64,000 nucleotides of DNA, taken from assembly GCF_047948215.1 (NCBI RefSeq), contig NC_134456.1, forward strand, positions 204,302,034 to 204,366,033. The letters run 5' to 3'. Position 1 is the stretch's first letter. Each line of letters starts with the position of its first letter. The DNA is from Lycorma delicatula. Lineage: Eukaryota; Arthropoda; Insecta; Hemiptera; Fulgoridae. The notes beneath the pieces were generated by a model, which was given only the letters and a program-made list of their open reading frames with translations, was not told where the DNA came from and did no database searches. The translations under genes were made by a program, and so were the position numbers. Shown in pieces: positions 1-11,696 of the stretch.

Positions 1-690
1 CTCTCATACTACACCTTCCTCTCATTCTAACTTTATCTGTCCTCATTCCCGTTGCTCACCGTTTTATAACAAGAGTACTAGAACAAACCACTTTACCGAC
101 CTAAACTCTTTCACATTATCTCCACAATATCAGTTAAATTTTTTACTTATGAAGAACATCTATTGACTAATAAATCAACTTTAAGAAATAATTAATAAAT
201 ATTTTTACGTTAGTAGATGTGACATTAAGTAAAACTAAAAACGGGTACAATAAATCTTTAAGAAATGGTCCAGTGAATATAAAATTAAAAATTAATGAAA
301 TTATTAATATTGTTTGTTTATACCGCGCTGCACTTTTGCAGTTTCTCCTGTTAATCTTTCAATTATTCATACCTGGAGATCATAAAACGCCACCCTTGAA
401 ACAAATATTAATTCGGTTTTAAAGTCTTAATTCTATGCATAATATTAATAGATTTATTTTCCACAAAAACTTTCTTACTTGCCAATCATTTTCGTACCAT
501 TTTATGCTATATTACGAGTAATATTATATTAACTGAACGGATCTTATTTGTCCATTTCATCTATTGTAAAACCGAAACAATAAAGATCTTTACCTCTGAC
601 TTCTGATATACTTAGTGTCCGGGCTAAAGGTATCCAAAAGTAATCGCCTATATTTAGAAAGTCGTCGTAATATCTTAAACGTGGACTCAA
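1..690. other. A/T-rich background, no gene seen
   Basis: Short open frames only, with Lys/Asn/Ile/Phe-heavy translations typical of random A/T-rich DNA. The last ~100 bases may already belong to the decayed transposon that follows, but I cannot align them to it. Confidence 0.5.
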
Positions 691-1232
691 TCGTCAGGAA
701 ATCTCCAAGATTTGTTTGACTACTCTCAAGGTCAGCGGAATACATATGTGCAGGCAAGCCGACTCACAATGCAGGTGTAGTCGGTAGTATTTAGTCGATA
801 TGTGAACCCCACAACAGAAGGTTCAGTGCGTGTTTGGTTAGCGGAGTTTCAATCAGTTATGCATGTACAACGGCGTGCACAAACTGAACGGAATATCGAT
901 CCTCCTACATCTATCGATGTCTATTCGTCAGTGGAATACGAGATGTTACCACGTTCTTGAACAACACTTTCCCCGGTTGTTGGATCAGACAAGGAGGTCC
1001 AACTGCATAGCCGCTCGGATCTCCAGATATCACTCCTTTGAACTTTTTGCTTAGAAATTTATAAAAAATTGTGTATATCAAAGAAAAATTGAGATTTGGA
1101 CACTTTAAAACAGATAATTATTGAAGCTGTTGATCTATTAACGCCGGAGATGCTCCTAAACACCTGGAAAAGTTAGATTATTGTCTAGACGTCTGCCGAG
1201 TTACAAAAAGTGTACACATTGAACTTTACTAA
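690..1232 (+). pseudogene. Tc1/mariner-superfamily DDE transposase remnant, C-terminal half
   Basis: This is the end of a cut-and-paste DNA transposase that would act in the nucleus on element ends. No single frame is open, but the family signature is read across frames. A WIRQGGPTA block at about 981-1010 matches the W-I-G-R-G-G-P-x-A-W that precedes the catalytic tail. GSPDITPLNFF follows at about 1016-1048, so the third catalytic Asp (in SPD) is kept while the usual DFF has become NFF. Next come IIIEAVDLLTPEMLLNTWK (about 1117-1170) and LDYCLDVCRVTKSVHIEL, ending at a stop at 1230-1232. Stops interrupt each piece and a frameshift lies near 1170. A CAGKPT motif near 752 may be the helix-turn-helix linker. 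The first two catalytic Asp were not located and no terminal repeats were found. Superfamily is fairly secure from the PD-DFF and C-x-x-x-x-G-x-H-x-E style ending; subfamily is not. Confidence 0.7.
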
Positions 1233-1821
1233 TATACATTAAAACTTGGTGAGTTGCTTTGTTTATTAAAAAAGAGTTATTAAATGATATTAACTGGTAC
1301 TCTTAATATAAGCTGTTACTTTGAATGCCTTTAGCCTGTAGTGTTCGTTTCTTCTTGTACATAAAAGACATTGCTTAGATATTAAGCAACGGTTTCAAGA
1401 AAAACAGGAAAATCTCAACTCCCAAAAATAACATGCTTGAAAAAACGTATAGTAGAAATTGCACAAGAGGTAGCATACACATCAAGGTGACACAGATGGT
1501 GGAATCAAGAGTGTGACAATCGACTGAAATCCTGGAAAAACTGGTACAGTAATAAAACGCAGGAAAACCTTGTTGAATTTAGAGTAAAAAGGAAACAAAC
1601 ATAAAAAATCCTAAAGAATGTGAGAAAAACAATGAAAACGGCCTCCTTGACCGAATTAAACAAGGCTTCCAAACAGATGACAGTAGAATCTACCATAGAA
1701 TTTTTATGCAGAATTTAACCAAACACATTCCTCCAAGTCCTGCTTTAAAAGCAAGAACGGAGAGTTAGCAACTAACAACGAAAACTGTGGAATCCTGGCG
1801 GAAAATTTTGGGGAACCAATT

Positions 1822-1873
1822 ATTTTAAGGAACTAAAGAAAAGATGGGAATCTTTTCTTTAGTTCCTTAAAAT
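1822..1873. repeat. Perfect 23-bp inverted repeat with 6-base loop
   Basis: Arms 1822-1844 and 1851-1873 are exact reverse complements; the loop is tgggaa. It sits inside the LINE between the linker and RT fingers and is not expected from element structure. The segment just downstream (1878-1888) repeats the tagttcctta motif again. Confidence 0.9.
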
Positions 1874-1920
1874 TGACTTAGTTCCTTAATGGGAACAACA
1901 GTTCCCAGAATCAGTACCAC

Positions 1921-3445
1921 CAACTCTGGAAGAAATTAAATACATAATTCAGAACCTTAAAAATAGCAAAGCGTGCGGTGAAAATTCCATTATAGCGGAA
2001 AGTGAAAATATCCAGTGAGATTACGATCTTCGCGCTGCATAGAGTTGGGGAAAAGAAAAACTCACCAGTGGAAAATAGCTGTAATTCATCCCCTTCACAA
2101 AAAAGGTGACGAAACAGAAGTAAATATTTATCGAAAAATATCTATTTTGCCGGCTACATACAAAACGTTTTCTAACGTTATCCTTGTCAACTTAGAAGAA
2201 CAAATTGATTCACAAATTGGAAAGTATCAAGGTGGATTTTCAGGAAAGGGAGATCTAGTAAAGAACAAATTTTTAATCTAAAAAAAGTCAATAGGTAATA
2301 CAACTTGGCAAACAAGAAAATAGTTATCACCTTACTAAATTAAAAAAAAAAAAAAAAACATTTATGATTCAGTTGACCGTAAACACTGATTAACGTTTTA
2401 AAAGTCTGGGACAGACCCAAAACTAAGAGGCCTCATCAAGCAGACTCTCACAGATACAATGGCCAAGGTTAAATTTAAAGAGGAAATATCTCATCCTTTT
2501 GGAATCAAAACAGAAATCACGCAGGGGGATAGAATGTCTCATATTCTCTTTAGTGTTTCCTTGGAAAAGGTAAAAAGAGAATCGAGGAGAGCTTGCCAAG
2601 ATGAAGGCCTGAAGCAGGACAAATTGGGATATGCGAGGGAGAATCTGAACACCGATTTTCTGGCCTTTACAGATAATCTTGCCCTTTTGGCAGAAAATGT
2701 ACAAACGGCAGAACAACAAATAAATGTTCTGCAAGGAATGGCCAAAAAAAGATAGGCTTAAAAATTTGCATAGAAAAAACAGAGTGTATAACGAATATTA
2801 AGAACGCACTAAAATTATTACAGACAGAGCTTGGAAGATTTAAGAAGACGAGCAAATCTTGTTCCATGGGTGAAGTTATCCATACAAATAGAAATGATAA
2901 GGAAGAACATCGTCAGGATCAATAAGCTTCTAAACTCCTATGTCCTAACGAAGGACGTGTACAATAAGAAACGGATCTCAAGGATGGGCAAGGTCAGGCA
3001 CTATGTAACTGTAACCGACCAAGAGTTTTGTATGTGGCATAATGCGTAGCTTTGAACCAAGGGGAAATAAATAAAGTGGAACTTGCTGAAAGACTGATAC
3101 TAAGGAAAATTCTAGGCCTCAGAAAAATTAACAATGGTTGGAAATTAAGAAAGAATGAGGAACTTTACCGAGAGTTAGATAGAATCACGGAAGCAAAGAC
3201 GGGCATTCTACAGACATCTGATAAGAATAGATTAAAGTAGGCTTTCAAAGAGAATTTTTGACAAGTGTTTTGAAAAGACGAAATTTAAATGGTTCAAAGA
3301 AATCAAAGAGTACCTAACGTGACGGATTTAAAAGACAGAAGGGTGCTTAAGAAAAAATCTTCAAAGGGATTCAAAGGGATCCAGAAGGAGCAGAAAGGAT
3401 GCACTAAGCTAAAGTGGCCGGAAGAAAGTTATCCCGAGTTTTAGA
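1921..3445 (+). pseudogene. RTE-type reverse transcriptase, broken
   Basis: The enzyme would copy its own RNA into nicked chromosomal DNA. In order: a fingers block at about 1926-2008 (TLEEIKYIIQNLKNSKACGE, matching the K-A-x-G-x-D/N-x-I box); WKIAVIHPLHKKGDETE and NIYRKISILPATYKTF at about 2060-2175, with the usual NYRGIS mutated to IYRKIS; and IGKYQGGFSGKG at about 2215-2250. The palm is at 2459-2755 with TQGDRMSHILF (box B, normally QGD-x-L-S-x-x-LF). The catalytic FADD/YADD box is replaced by FTDN near 2665, so both metal-binding aspartates are damaged. The thumb and C-terminal region run from 2831, with ELAERLILRKILGLRK at about 3082 and KWFKEIKEYL at about 3285. Several in-frame stops are present. 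It cannot be functional. Confidence 0.75.
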
Positions 3446-3459
3446 AGATTAGTTTCATT

Positions 3460-6400
3460 TTTATTCACGTCACTATTATTCAAATATGCAATTTAAAGTC
3501 ATTTACCTACAAAAAATTTTTAACAAAGTATTTTTTTTTTTTTAAATTTGGACAATATAGTAAAAATAAATGTTTTTAATATAGTCGGAATCATACAAAA
3601 AAGTTACAAATTACAAATTTATTTACTTTTTAGTAGTATAAAAGAGTTAGATAGCTGCTCGTATTTAAATATCTGCTCCGACTTTATAAGAGATATGAAC
3701 TACATAATCTTTTTAAAAATAGATTTTGTCTTCGATTAATATAAAAATTATAATAAATAATAGCGATGTAATGACATGAAATAGGCTTCTAAAGGAGCTC
3801 TCACTTTTAAATTCTAAAAGTGTGCAGTAACTCCTTTCCGGGAAACAAAATTATTAAATATTTACAAGTTAACAATTTTGTAAAAAAATCACTATAACAC
3901 ATACGCATAGATAAATTAAAAATGTTTACAATATTTATTATTAGAATTGCTTCACATTATTCAATATTTTAACAGTTTTCTATCTTAACACTTGTGCTAT
4001 TTACTTTTATTCAGAATATAATATCACGGAATGTAAAAATTTTACGGCTACCTAACCTTCGACTTTTCCAACAAAATATGCAAATTATTCTGTTGTAATT
4101 CATTATATTCTACAAATTTGTGGTTTTTAATCACTTTCCATCTTTATTGCTGTAGAGCTAATTTATTTGTATGGTTCGTAGCCTTTCTTTTGAGTGACAA
4201 ATAAATTTCGCATCTCATCTAGTCCTAAGGGCATTAAAGATATTGATGAAGCTACGTGAATATGCAGTGTGAACTACGTTGTTTCTGGAGTGAATGAACA
4301 CAATTTTCTACTAATTTAAAAAAATAAATTTTTATTTTTAAATGTGATGTTTACTTTTGTTTTATACATGTCCATGTTACATTTGATAAAGTGCAAAAAA
4401 TCCAGCTTTCTTAGTTCCATAGCTGTCAAGTTCAGAGTTGTAAACAATTCAAAAATTGTTGCACTGGTGACTCTCTGCGTTCTTCTTAAAAAGTAGTTGA
4501 TTCTCGTCTATATGAAACGAACAATTTTTATAAAAACAGATAGGGGTACATTATTACAATATGTGTTATATAGTGAGAGTGATTTGTTGAAAGAGGGTCA
4601 GGTGATTAATGTGTAGTGCAAGACTTTTACTGTCTCCCCCAGCAATCCCTTAACCTCACTCAATGGACTAGAAAGAAAGATAATGTCCAATTTTGATTGA
4701 TCGTGCTTTTCTCCTTCTTGCTAAACGCCCAATATGAACAAAATACAATAGTGTAATCGATATAAGAGGTTCAGGTAAATTTATTCTTTTAATACTGTTC
4801 GATTTGTCAATTACATCCCTCCCATTAGTTTTAGTAAAAATACAAAGTAACTTCTTTTACTGTTGTTTCGCATGTATCTTAATTAGTAACTCTGATACTC
4901 ATATGATACAATAATTTTAGCATCAAAATTCCGAAAAACGCTAAAGGAAGTATAAAAGTTATTTGGACAAAGAAATGTCGGAATAAAAAAAAATATTCTA
5001 AAAGTCTGTAATGTTAAAACAGGTGCAAACAAGTTAACAGAGGAATGTAGAGAGGAGAGTCAATCTCTTTTGGATAATTAATTTTGATAAAGAATAATTT
5101 ATTAGGTTAATTAATTATTTACATAATTTCATTAGACTGACAAAATTACAACACTGGAAGATAATTCAAGGCGAATAATCTGCTCAATTATATCTGAAGT
5201 GTAGAGAAACAAAATTTAACTAACTACGGCCCCACGGTTAGAATATTAAAATCCAGTCTTTTAATAGGCAAGCTTTTTAAAAAATTCAATCGATCGATTT
5301 TGCAACGCACAAATAGATGCTGTGATAATTGTTTTTTCTTTAGATATTACTTGAGGATTGGTTTGTGCTTTCTTAGATCTGGATTCATTCAGAGAAATTT
5401 GTGGCTTAGTTATGGAAAAAAGATTTTTTAACTTACCTAAAAACTGTTCACATTGAAGAATATTTTAAATTTACCTTATACAATAATGTATTCAACTATA
5501 AAATTTATAGCATAAATTTATCGATTTATCGATATTTAACTTATCGATATAAGACTATTTTTTATTGCACTACTACTTTTTGTTGTATATACAAATATAA
5601 AGGATACGAGTAGGAAAATTCGCAGTGTTTCATTACTCATTATGTTTCTATTTTTAGATGAATTTATGAAAAATCTGGTTTTATTTTCGTGATGGTTTAA
5701 TTTTATTTTTATTAAATCTGCTTGACTTTTTCAATGATTTTAAAAAAAATTTTTTAACAAATAAAATTAATAATCCAGCAAATACAAACAAGAGAGAGTG
5801 TGTGTGTGAGAGTCATGGAGATAAATGAGCGAGAAAAAACGCTAGGGAGAGTGTCAGTTGCATAAAGAGTGATGTAATTTGTTTCAGTGCATGTATTCTA
5901 TCAGTATGTCTTATACTATACCATTAAGTTGTGTTACTTAATCGTAACGTCTTAATATTTTTTATTCGTTATGTAAGTTCTATGCGAACGTGATGTATTT
6001 TTATTTATTTGAAAATCGATAATTAGTTTTATTGCAATCGATAATTTTTTTTGACTTTCATAATGATTATACAATATGTTTTTTTATAAGAGAACGATTA
6101 CAAAAAAGTTTAGTTGTAAACATTCAAAAAGTAGAGGGATCACATTACATGCAATATAATTGATAAATGGATGACTTTGGATATTTAAAACTAAAAATAA
6201 ATATTTGTAATGAACAAATAAATTAGGTGTGATGGAATAGAACTGAAAGAAATCGTGTTCAAAATATTTTCTGTAGTAGTCAATTTGTCGCGAGAAAACA
6301 ATTATAATTCCCGATCTAGGTAACTGCAATAGGAGGCCGTCATATTCACTGATTTTGATCGAATCGTATTACCATTGTTGATTTTAAATTGGTTAATTTC

Positions 6401-7230
6401 ATGACTATATTTTTCAATTTGTGTGATTTAAGCGTATGTAATTTATTAGAGCATAGTTATTTTTTTATTAATATAAATATATTCTTACAGATAAGAAATA
6501 AAAATAAAACTATATAACAACAGATTATTCTCTTTTAAGGAAATTTATTTTCAGAATTTAATACAACTGTATAAAATATTATTCTTAAATAAATTAAAGC
6601 ACGCTTTTATATATAACAGGATAGAACGGAGATGAAGCGCTTTGAATCCAAATTCTGGGTAAAAAGGTAGGTGGGTGTTGCCATTTTACATTTCCAACTT
6701 GCGTAATATGGTAGTACTGTGAATCCCTGACTGCCAGACAACTTGTTGGAATATTTCAAAAGTTTGACGCAAACAACAATTTGCACTATACTACTAATTG
6801 AAATTTAAATTATAAATCCTCTGGATACCAGCGGACTGGAAGTGATAATATAATTTACTCGATATATTCGTTACACAATAAATGTTTATATTGTACATGC
6901 TTTTTCTCAAATATAATTATAAATAATTACTATTTAAATAAAGAAATCAATATTGATTTAAAAATAGCTTTTTTGAATCTCATAGGGGAAACCTTACAAC
7001 ACAAAATGCAGATTCAATTAACATAAAGAAAAAAAAAATTTTACAAAAACAAAAAAGAGAATATTGACACTACTCATTTAATTTATTTTTAGATTTAATA
7101 GAATCTACTCTTAGAAAAACTACGAAAATTAGAATAATCTTTTAAATTAGAATAATAAAGTAGTCTAGCAAATTACATCCAAGCAAAAAGAACATAATTA
7201 TTTGTTAAAATGAATTTTCATTTAGTTACT
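3460..7230. other. A/T-rich background, no gene seen
   Basis: No coding stretch, RNA gene or element is recognisable in this ~3.8 kb. It includes short homopolymer runs and a purine-rich GA/GT patch near 5790-5830. The only structured signal is the TATCGATA cluster listed separately. Confidence 0.5.
5527..5549. promoter_or_regulatory. Pair of TATCGATA motifs (DREF/BEAF-type sites)
   Basis: Two perfect TATCGATA palindromes lie at 5527-5534 and 5542-5549, just after ttatcgat at about 5518-5525. Further atcgata words occur near 6016 and 6039, and a cgatcgat at about 5290. In Drosophila, TATCGATA is bound by DREF and clustered CGATA by BEAF-32. No gene start is visible nearby, so function is only inferred; chance is possible in A/T-rich DNA. 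Confidence 0.3.
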
Positions 7231-7232
7231 GC

Positions 7233-7256
7233 TTATTATTATTATTATTATTATTA
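7233..7256. repeat. (TTA)n microsatellite
   Basis: About eight tandem TTA units. Confidence 0.9.
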
Positions 7257-7705
7257 ACTTTCTGTCTTTTGTTCTTTAGTTGAGCGTTTTCAGAGAGGCT
7301 TCTTTTCGTTAGAGCGAAATAATGGAGTAGAAGAAATATGTATTCTAATTATTTATACTTATAATTTAAGTTACTGTACAAATAGAAAGACAAGGATGTG
7401 GCTTATCCCATAGTTCTACAATTTATATATGGAAGAAGAAAGAATTTAGGAACAAAAACAAAACAATGTACGACTAAGTAACAGTCGAAACATAAAAAAT
7501 TAAAGTGTTTCTATTCTTTTCTTTTTTAAGCAATTTATTTTTATAATCGGTCGGCAAAAGGATTGCGACTATAAATAAAATTTTTATAATAGAGTTTCTA
7601 AACAATAAAGGCACCAAATTCTCGGCAGTAAATCAGACAGCTGACTCAAGAATCAACCACAGGTTTCAAAATAGGTCAAATTCCAGTACAGATTCTTAAA
7701 TTTTA

Positions 7706-7909
7706 AAATATCTTTGACTTAATAGCTCTAACTAGCTGAATAATTCGTTTGTTAGAGTCAATGTCCTTTGGATTAATTCTGAGCTGTTTACTGTTAATCA
7801 CACACACCCCAAAGTTGGCCCTGGTCACAACTATTTCTAACAGTTCATACAGTTTCATTATATCCGTGATACTGTATAAGACATGGGAAGAAGCTTTACA
7901 TTCTCTCTG
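7706..7909 (-). other. Unidentified 68-codon protein-like open stretch
   Basis: On the minus strand the frame is open from 7909 to a stop at 7703-7705. The first ATG is at 7858, giving 51 codons. The translation has a balanced composition (ITDIMKLYELLEIVV, then VVTRANFGVCVINSKQLRI, then DSNKRIIQLVRAIKSK), unlike the Lys/Asn/Ile strings around it. A pyrimidine-rich tract ending in CAG (cttcttcccatgtcttatacag) lies inside its start on the minus strand and could be a splice acceptor. The stretch 7780-8300 is also more G/C-rich than its surroundings. I do not recognise the protein; it may be an exon, an old element or chance. Confidence 0.2.
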
Positions 7910-9698
7910 TTAAGCCGACTCAGAGGTCTCATTCATTGGTAGGGGTTCAAATGGTTAGAAAGTGGCAAATCGTTATCAGGAGACTGAGAAAGAGTACGTA
8001 ATATCCTAGGCGTACACAACGTCTGAACCGTTTGCCATGGTACGCTGTGTGGGTAGGAAGTTCTTCATACTTCGTATTCCCCTTTGCTCTCCAAGTTATC
8101 GCTAACATCATCAAGTCCATCTCTGATTAACTTGTGATGTGAGGCTTTCCGTAGGGGGGAGGGGGTTGTTCGAAGTACTGATCAGGCTTCGCTTCCTGCT
8201 GTTGAGAGACGTTATTTACAAGCGCGTTTCATCGTCGTCATGAATAGCAACAATCTGTGCCATAACAGCTCTAGAACATAGGTTAATTCGACTGCCCTTT
8301 TTGCCAATCAATAAAAACTCAATATAATTATCAAAAAATATAAAGAAAAAGCTAGCCATACTACAACACTAAAGATAGCATCAAACCTTCATCTTTATCT
8401 GACGCACCATTGAAACTATTCACACAAAAAAAAAAAACCACCAAATATTAGCACTAATAAACAAGTGGATTTAATAAATTAGAAAATGAAGCCATTAGTT
8501 ATTTAGGTATTTTAAATATCATAAAATGTTAGAACTAAGTGGAATATCGAAAGCAGACTGACACGTCACTAAAAAAAGTATGGACTAAAAAAAAATCTTC
8601 AATGTAGAGACAAAAATACTAGCATAGAGTAGAAAGGAATTGAAAAGTACATGTAGGACAAAATTATTTATTCTACTCTTTTTATTAAAAAATAAAAATA
8701 TATTTTACATGGATATATTGAATAAAAGACAAATAAATAGGTTTTCTAAAAGTACGTATTTTAGAAACTGGAATTATTTGTCTATATTTTGCAGAAGTAT
8801 ATTAAAAACCGACGCAAATGTGTTTCTACTATATTTATTTTGAAGAAATATTGTTTTATTTAAATAAATGTTTTCCAGTCAGAGATCTTTAATAATATTT
8901 ATTATTATATTTTAGATTATTAAAGCTAAATTAAATTATTTTATTTACTTGTATATTATGCAATTAATAGCTTGATTAGTAGCGTTTTGAGCTGAATGAT
9001 AATCTATTTTATTATATGCTTATTTCAACGAATTAAAAATTTTAAAGTTAAATCTTCCTTCTCTAAAATATTAGCAAAAATTAAATTTCTTTTTCTCAGG
9101 CTTTGAGTGTACTGTTAAATATGTAAAGTTTTAAAGATGGTTCATATGGTTTTAAAGTGATCATATACTACTACATGTTAATTTTACATTTACAGCTCTT
9201 TTATAAGCTTTTGACAAAAGGAAAGTATTATCATTGGTCAAACAATTTTTGTTGTATTTCTCGACGATTTGACGTCTTCCTGAGAACAAAGAATTTGGGC
9301 AGAAAATTCTGTAAGTATGTATGTGATTAGGATTTATTTCGCTCCCTTATTTATATTTTGGTACCGTTTCACCGATAACCATGAAATTTGTTGTAGGAAG
9401 TTTTATATATTAGGGAGATTAATCGTCTTTTTAAAAAATCTAATTAAAGGTTAAGGGAAATTTAGAAATTGCTATTACTGAAAAAGGATTGGATTATGGA
9501 AATTTTATCCATTTACGGGATTAATATTCATAAAGAGATAATACCACTGTAAATAATAAGACTGAACCAACATTTTTATTTTAAGAATTTTTAAACTTTA
9601 CTGATTTTTTTAAGTTACAATTTTTAATAATTTAAACTAATGATTGAATCAAACAAAAACATTTTTGTTGTTTTTTCTAAGTTAAGTTCATTTAAGGT
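7910..9698. other. No gene recognised; mixed composition then A/T-rich
   Basis: 7910-8300 has near-average composition with a G-run at 8154-8165 but no open frame I can assign. 8300-9698 is A/T-rich. A phrase near 9290-9440 (tacc-gtttcaccgataacc-atgaaattt) has the look of a worn dispersed repeat, but I cannot define its limits. Confidence 0.35.
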
Positions 9699-9712
9699 AA
9701 CCTATAGATCAA

Positions 9713-10003
9713 ACCCACCGGTTTGGACTAGTGGTGGACGCGTCTTCACAAATCAGCTGATTTCGAAGTCGAGAGTTCCAACGTTCAAATCCTAGTAAAG
9801 GATTAGTTACTTTTATACGGATTTGAATACTAGATCGTGGATACCGGTGTTCTTTGGTCGTTGGGTTTCAATTAAGCTCACTTCTCGGAAATGGTCGACC
9901 TGATACTGTACATTTCACTTACACTCATACATATCATCCTCATTCATTCTTTGAAGTAATACCTGACAATTATTCCCGGAGGCTAAACAGGAAAAAAAGG
10001 AAA
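9713..10003 (+). mobile_element. Full-length tRNA-derived SINE with 14-bp TSD
   Basis: A short interspersed element of about 290 bp, transcribed by RNA polymerase III if active. The head is tRNA-like: an A-box-like ggactagtggtggacgcg at about 9725-9742 and a B-box-like gttcaaatcc at 9783-9792. The body includes a ctagatcgtggataccggtg segment, and the tail ends ggctaaacagg followed by an A-rich run. Direct repeats of aacctatagatcaa flank it exactly (9699-9712 and 10004-10017), as expected for LINE-dependent target-primed insertion. The same family recurs at 10947-11235 (minus strand) and as a fragment at 20726-20790. Perfect duplications suggest a fairly recent insertion. Confidence 0.9.
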
Positions 10004-10017
10004 AACCTATAGATCAA

Positions 10018-10938
10018 CGTTTATTTAAAAAAATCTGATCTGGACACCGCATGACTACCTTGTACGGCTACTAAATTACATATAAACATTTTCTACTGCA
10101 TTTCAGTTAAACTTATTTCATTTGGAAGTGAGATATGATCCTCCAATTCTTTAATAAAGTGGACATTTAACAAATGCTAAAATATTAGTTTTTATTAACA
10201 TCAAATAGCTATACAATTATTATTTCATCAATTTTACCTGAAATATTAGGATAGAGTAAAAGTTCCTTTATTACTCTTTAAATAAATGTAAGTCTATTAA
10301 TATTAAATAAAAATATTTATTTTTAAAGTCTATAAATATTAAATATAATATTATGTTTTTTTAAGTTATTATGATGTAACAATGAACAACATGCAAACAA
10401 AAACGAAACAGGAGAAGATTACTAAATTTTATAGCGATATTTATTATCAAGTAGACTGAAACAAATGCAGAAATAAAAAAAGATTACGTATTTACACATA
10501 AGAATGGCGAACCAGTTACCCATTTACGCATATCATATCATATTTCATCATCATTATCATTAATATATATATATATATATAAATATTTTCGTGAAATTAA
10601 AAAAAAAATAAAAATAAAACTGGAAAAGGTTACTAAATTTTTAGTTTACATTTTTAATATGTTTTTACTGGGTTTAAAATGAGTTTGGTGTTGTAGGGTT
10701 TTTGTTTTTTTATATTGATTCTGAATTTATAACACTTCTTACTACAGTTTGTGAATTTTCAGTAGATCTTGCATCTCGTCTATACTTTGGTTTCAAATGA
10801 ATGACACTCAAACTTTTAGGTAATATTGCAGAATAATGAGCAATGTTTGTTCCACCATCAGCATATAGGATTTAAAGAAAATATTCAATTATACTCAAGA
10901 AAAATGGCCCTAAAAATTTCCTTAGCATTTTATATTAG
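10018..10938. other. A/T-rich background with (AT)n run
   Basis: No gene is visible. An (AT)n microsatellite lies at about 10563-10581. The short open frame at 10826-11008 runs into the SINE tail and is not credible as a gene. Confidence 0.5.
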
Positions 10939-10946
10939 TTTATATT

Positions 10947-11235
10947 TTTTTTCCTTTTTACTGTTTAGCCTCCGGGAATTACCGTTCAGATATTACTTCA
11001 GAGGATGATATGTATGAGCGTAAATGAAGCGTAGTCTTGTACAGTCTCAGTTCGACCATTCCTGAGACGTGTGGTTAATTGAAACCCAAACACCAAAGAA
11101 CACCGGTATCCACGATCTAGTATTCAAACCCGTATAAAAATAACTGACTTTATTAAGACTTAAACGCTGGAACTATGGATTTCCAAATCAGCTGATTTGG
11201 GAAGACGCGGTCACCACTAGACCAAGCCGGTGGGT
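10947..11235 (-). mobile_element. Second SINE copy, same family, minus strand
   Basis: Its reverse complement matches the SINE at 9713-10003 over its whole length. It has an A box (reverse complement of 11206-11224), the aaatcagctgattt block, ctagatcgtggataccggtg, and a cccggaggctaaacag tail followed by an A-rich run. Its B box (about 11155-11170) is decayed. The LINE at 11238-15463 was inserted at its first bases, so the SINE's upstream flank now lies beyond 15477. A 7-8 bp match, tttatatt at 10939-10946 and 15475-15482, may be the SINE's own target duplication, separated by the later LINE insertion. That reading is less secure than the LINE duplication. Confidence 0.88.
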
Positions 11236-11237
11236 TT

Positions 11238-11655
11238 TTTTTTTTTTATCTTATTAAACACCCCAAGGCAACCAGCCTCCGCCCGTTAGGACATAGCGTG
11301 GTCACCTTGCAGTGTCGTGGCAGCAGTCTCTGCCCCCCCTATCTGCCTCCTGCCGGAGGATCTCCCACCGGGGTCCCCAAAGCCTCTTCGGGTTGAGCCA
11401 ACCACCTCGTGCGGGCAGCTAACTCCCCCCTCCTCAATGGGGCTACCCTCCCCGTCCCTATCCTACCTGTAGTCGGCACGCCTTCCGCGTACCGCTACCC
11501 CCACGCGTTCCTCTCATACCTGAGGGTCCTTAGTGCCATCATCGGGGAGCTCCGACTCCAATATATGGAGCCAGAACACCCTAGGCAATAAGGCTACCTC
11601 CCTGGTCCCTAATCGTCGCCACGATTCATCCCCAGCCTCCAGAATTTTTTGAGGC

Positions 11656-11696
<41 letters not shown>

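Larger units (their letters stand above)
1430..3450 (+). mobile_element. Decayed RTE-like LINE (5'-truncated)
   Basis: A non-LTR retrotransposon copy on the plus strand, lacking a recognisable endonuclease. It opens with a WWNQEC-type linker block at about 1494-1530, the conserved Trp-Trp-Asn stretch between endonuclease and reverse transcriptase in RTE-like elements. It continues through fingers, palm, thumb and a C-terminal region. It ends near 3450 before plain A/T-rich sequence. A perfect 23-bp inverted repeat (1822-1873) and a poly-A run at about 2341-2358 interrupt it. Many stops and shifts show it is an old copy. Poly-A tail and target-site duplications were not identified. Assignment to RTE rests on the PLHKKGD, RKISILPATYK and RKILG...LRKNEELY fingerprints. 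Confidence 0.75.

Noticed and set aside
886..901. 16-base identity gaacggaatatcgatc shared with about 59384-59399
   Set aside because: Flanking sequences do not align; an isolated word of this length is plausible by chance in the window.
7706..7909. Faint resemblance of the unidentified stretch to an IS110-type transposase segment, suggesting bacterial transfer
   Set aside because: Only about 30 residues fit loosely, with no DEDD motifs and no matching sequence on either side. Kept only as an unidentified stretch.
9725..9792. Possible functional tRNA gene
   Set aside because: A- and B-box-like sequences are present, but no cloverleaf can be closed, and the segment is the head of a repeated SINE with its own target duplications.
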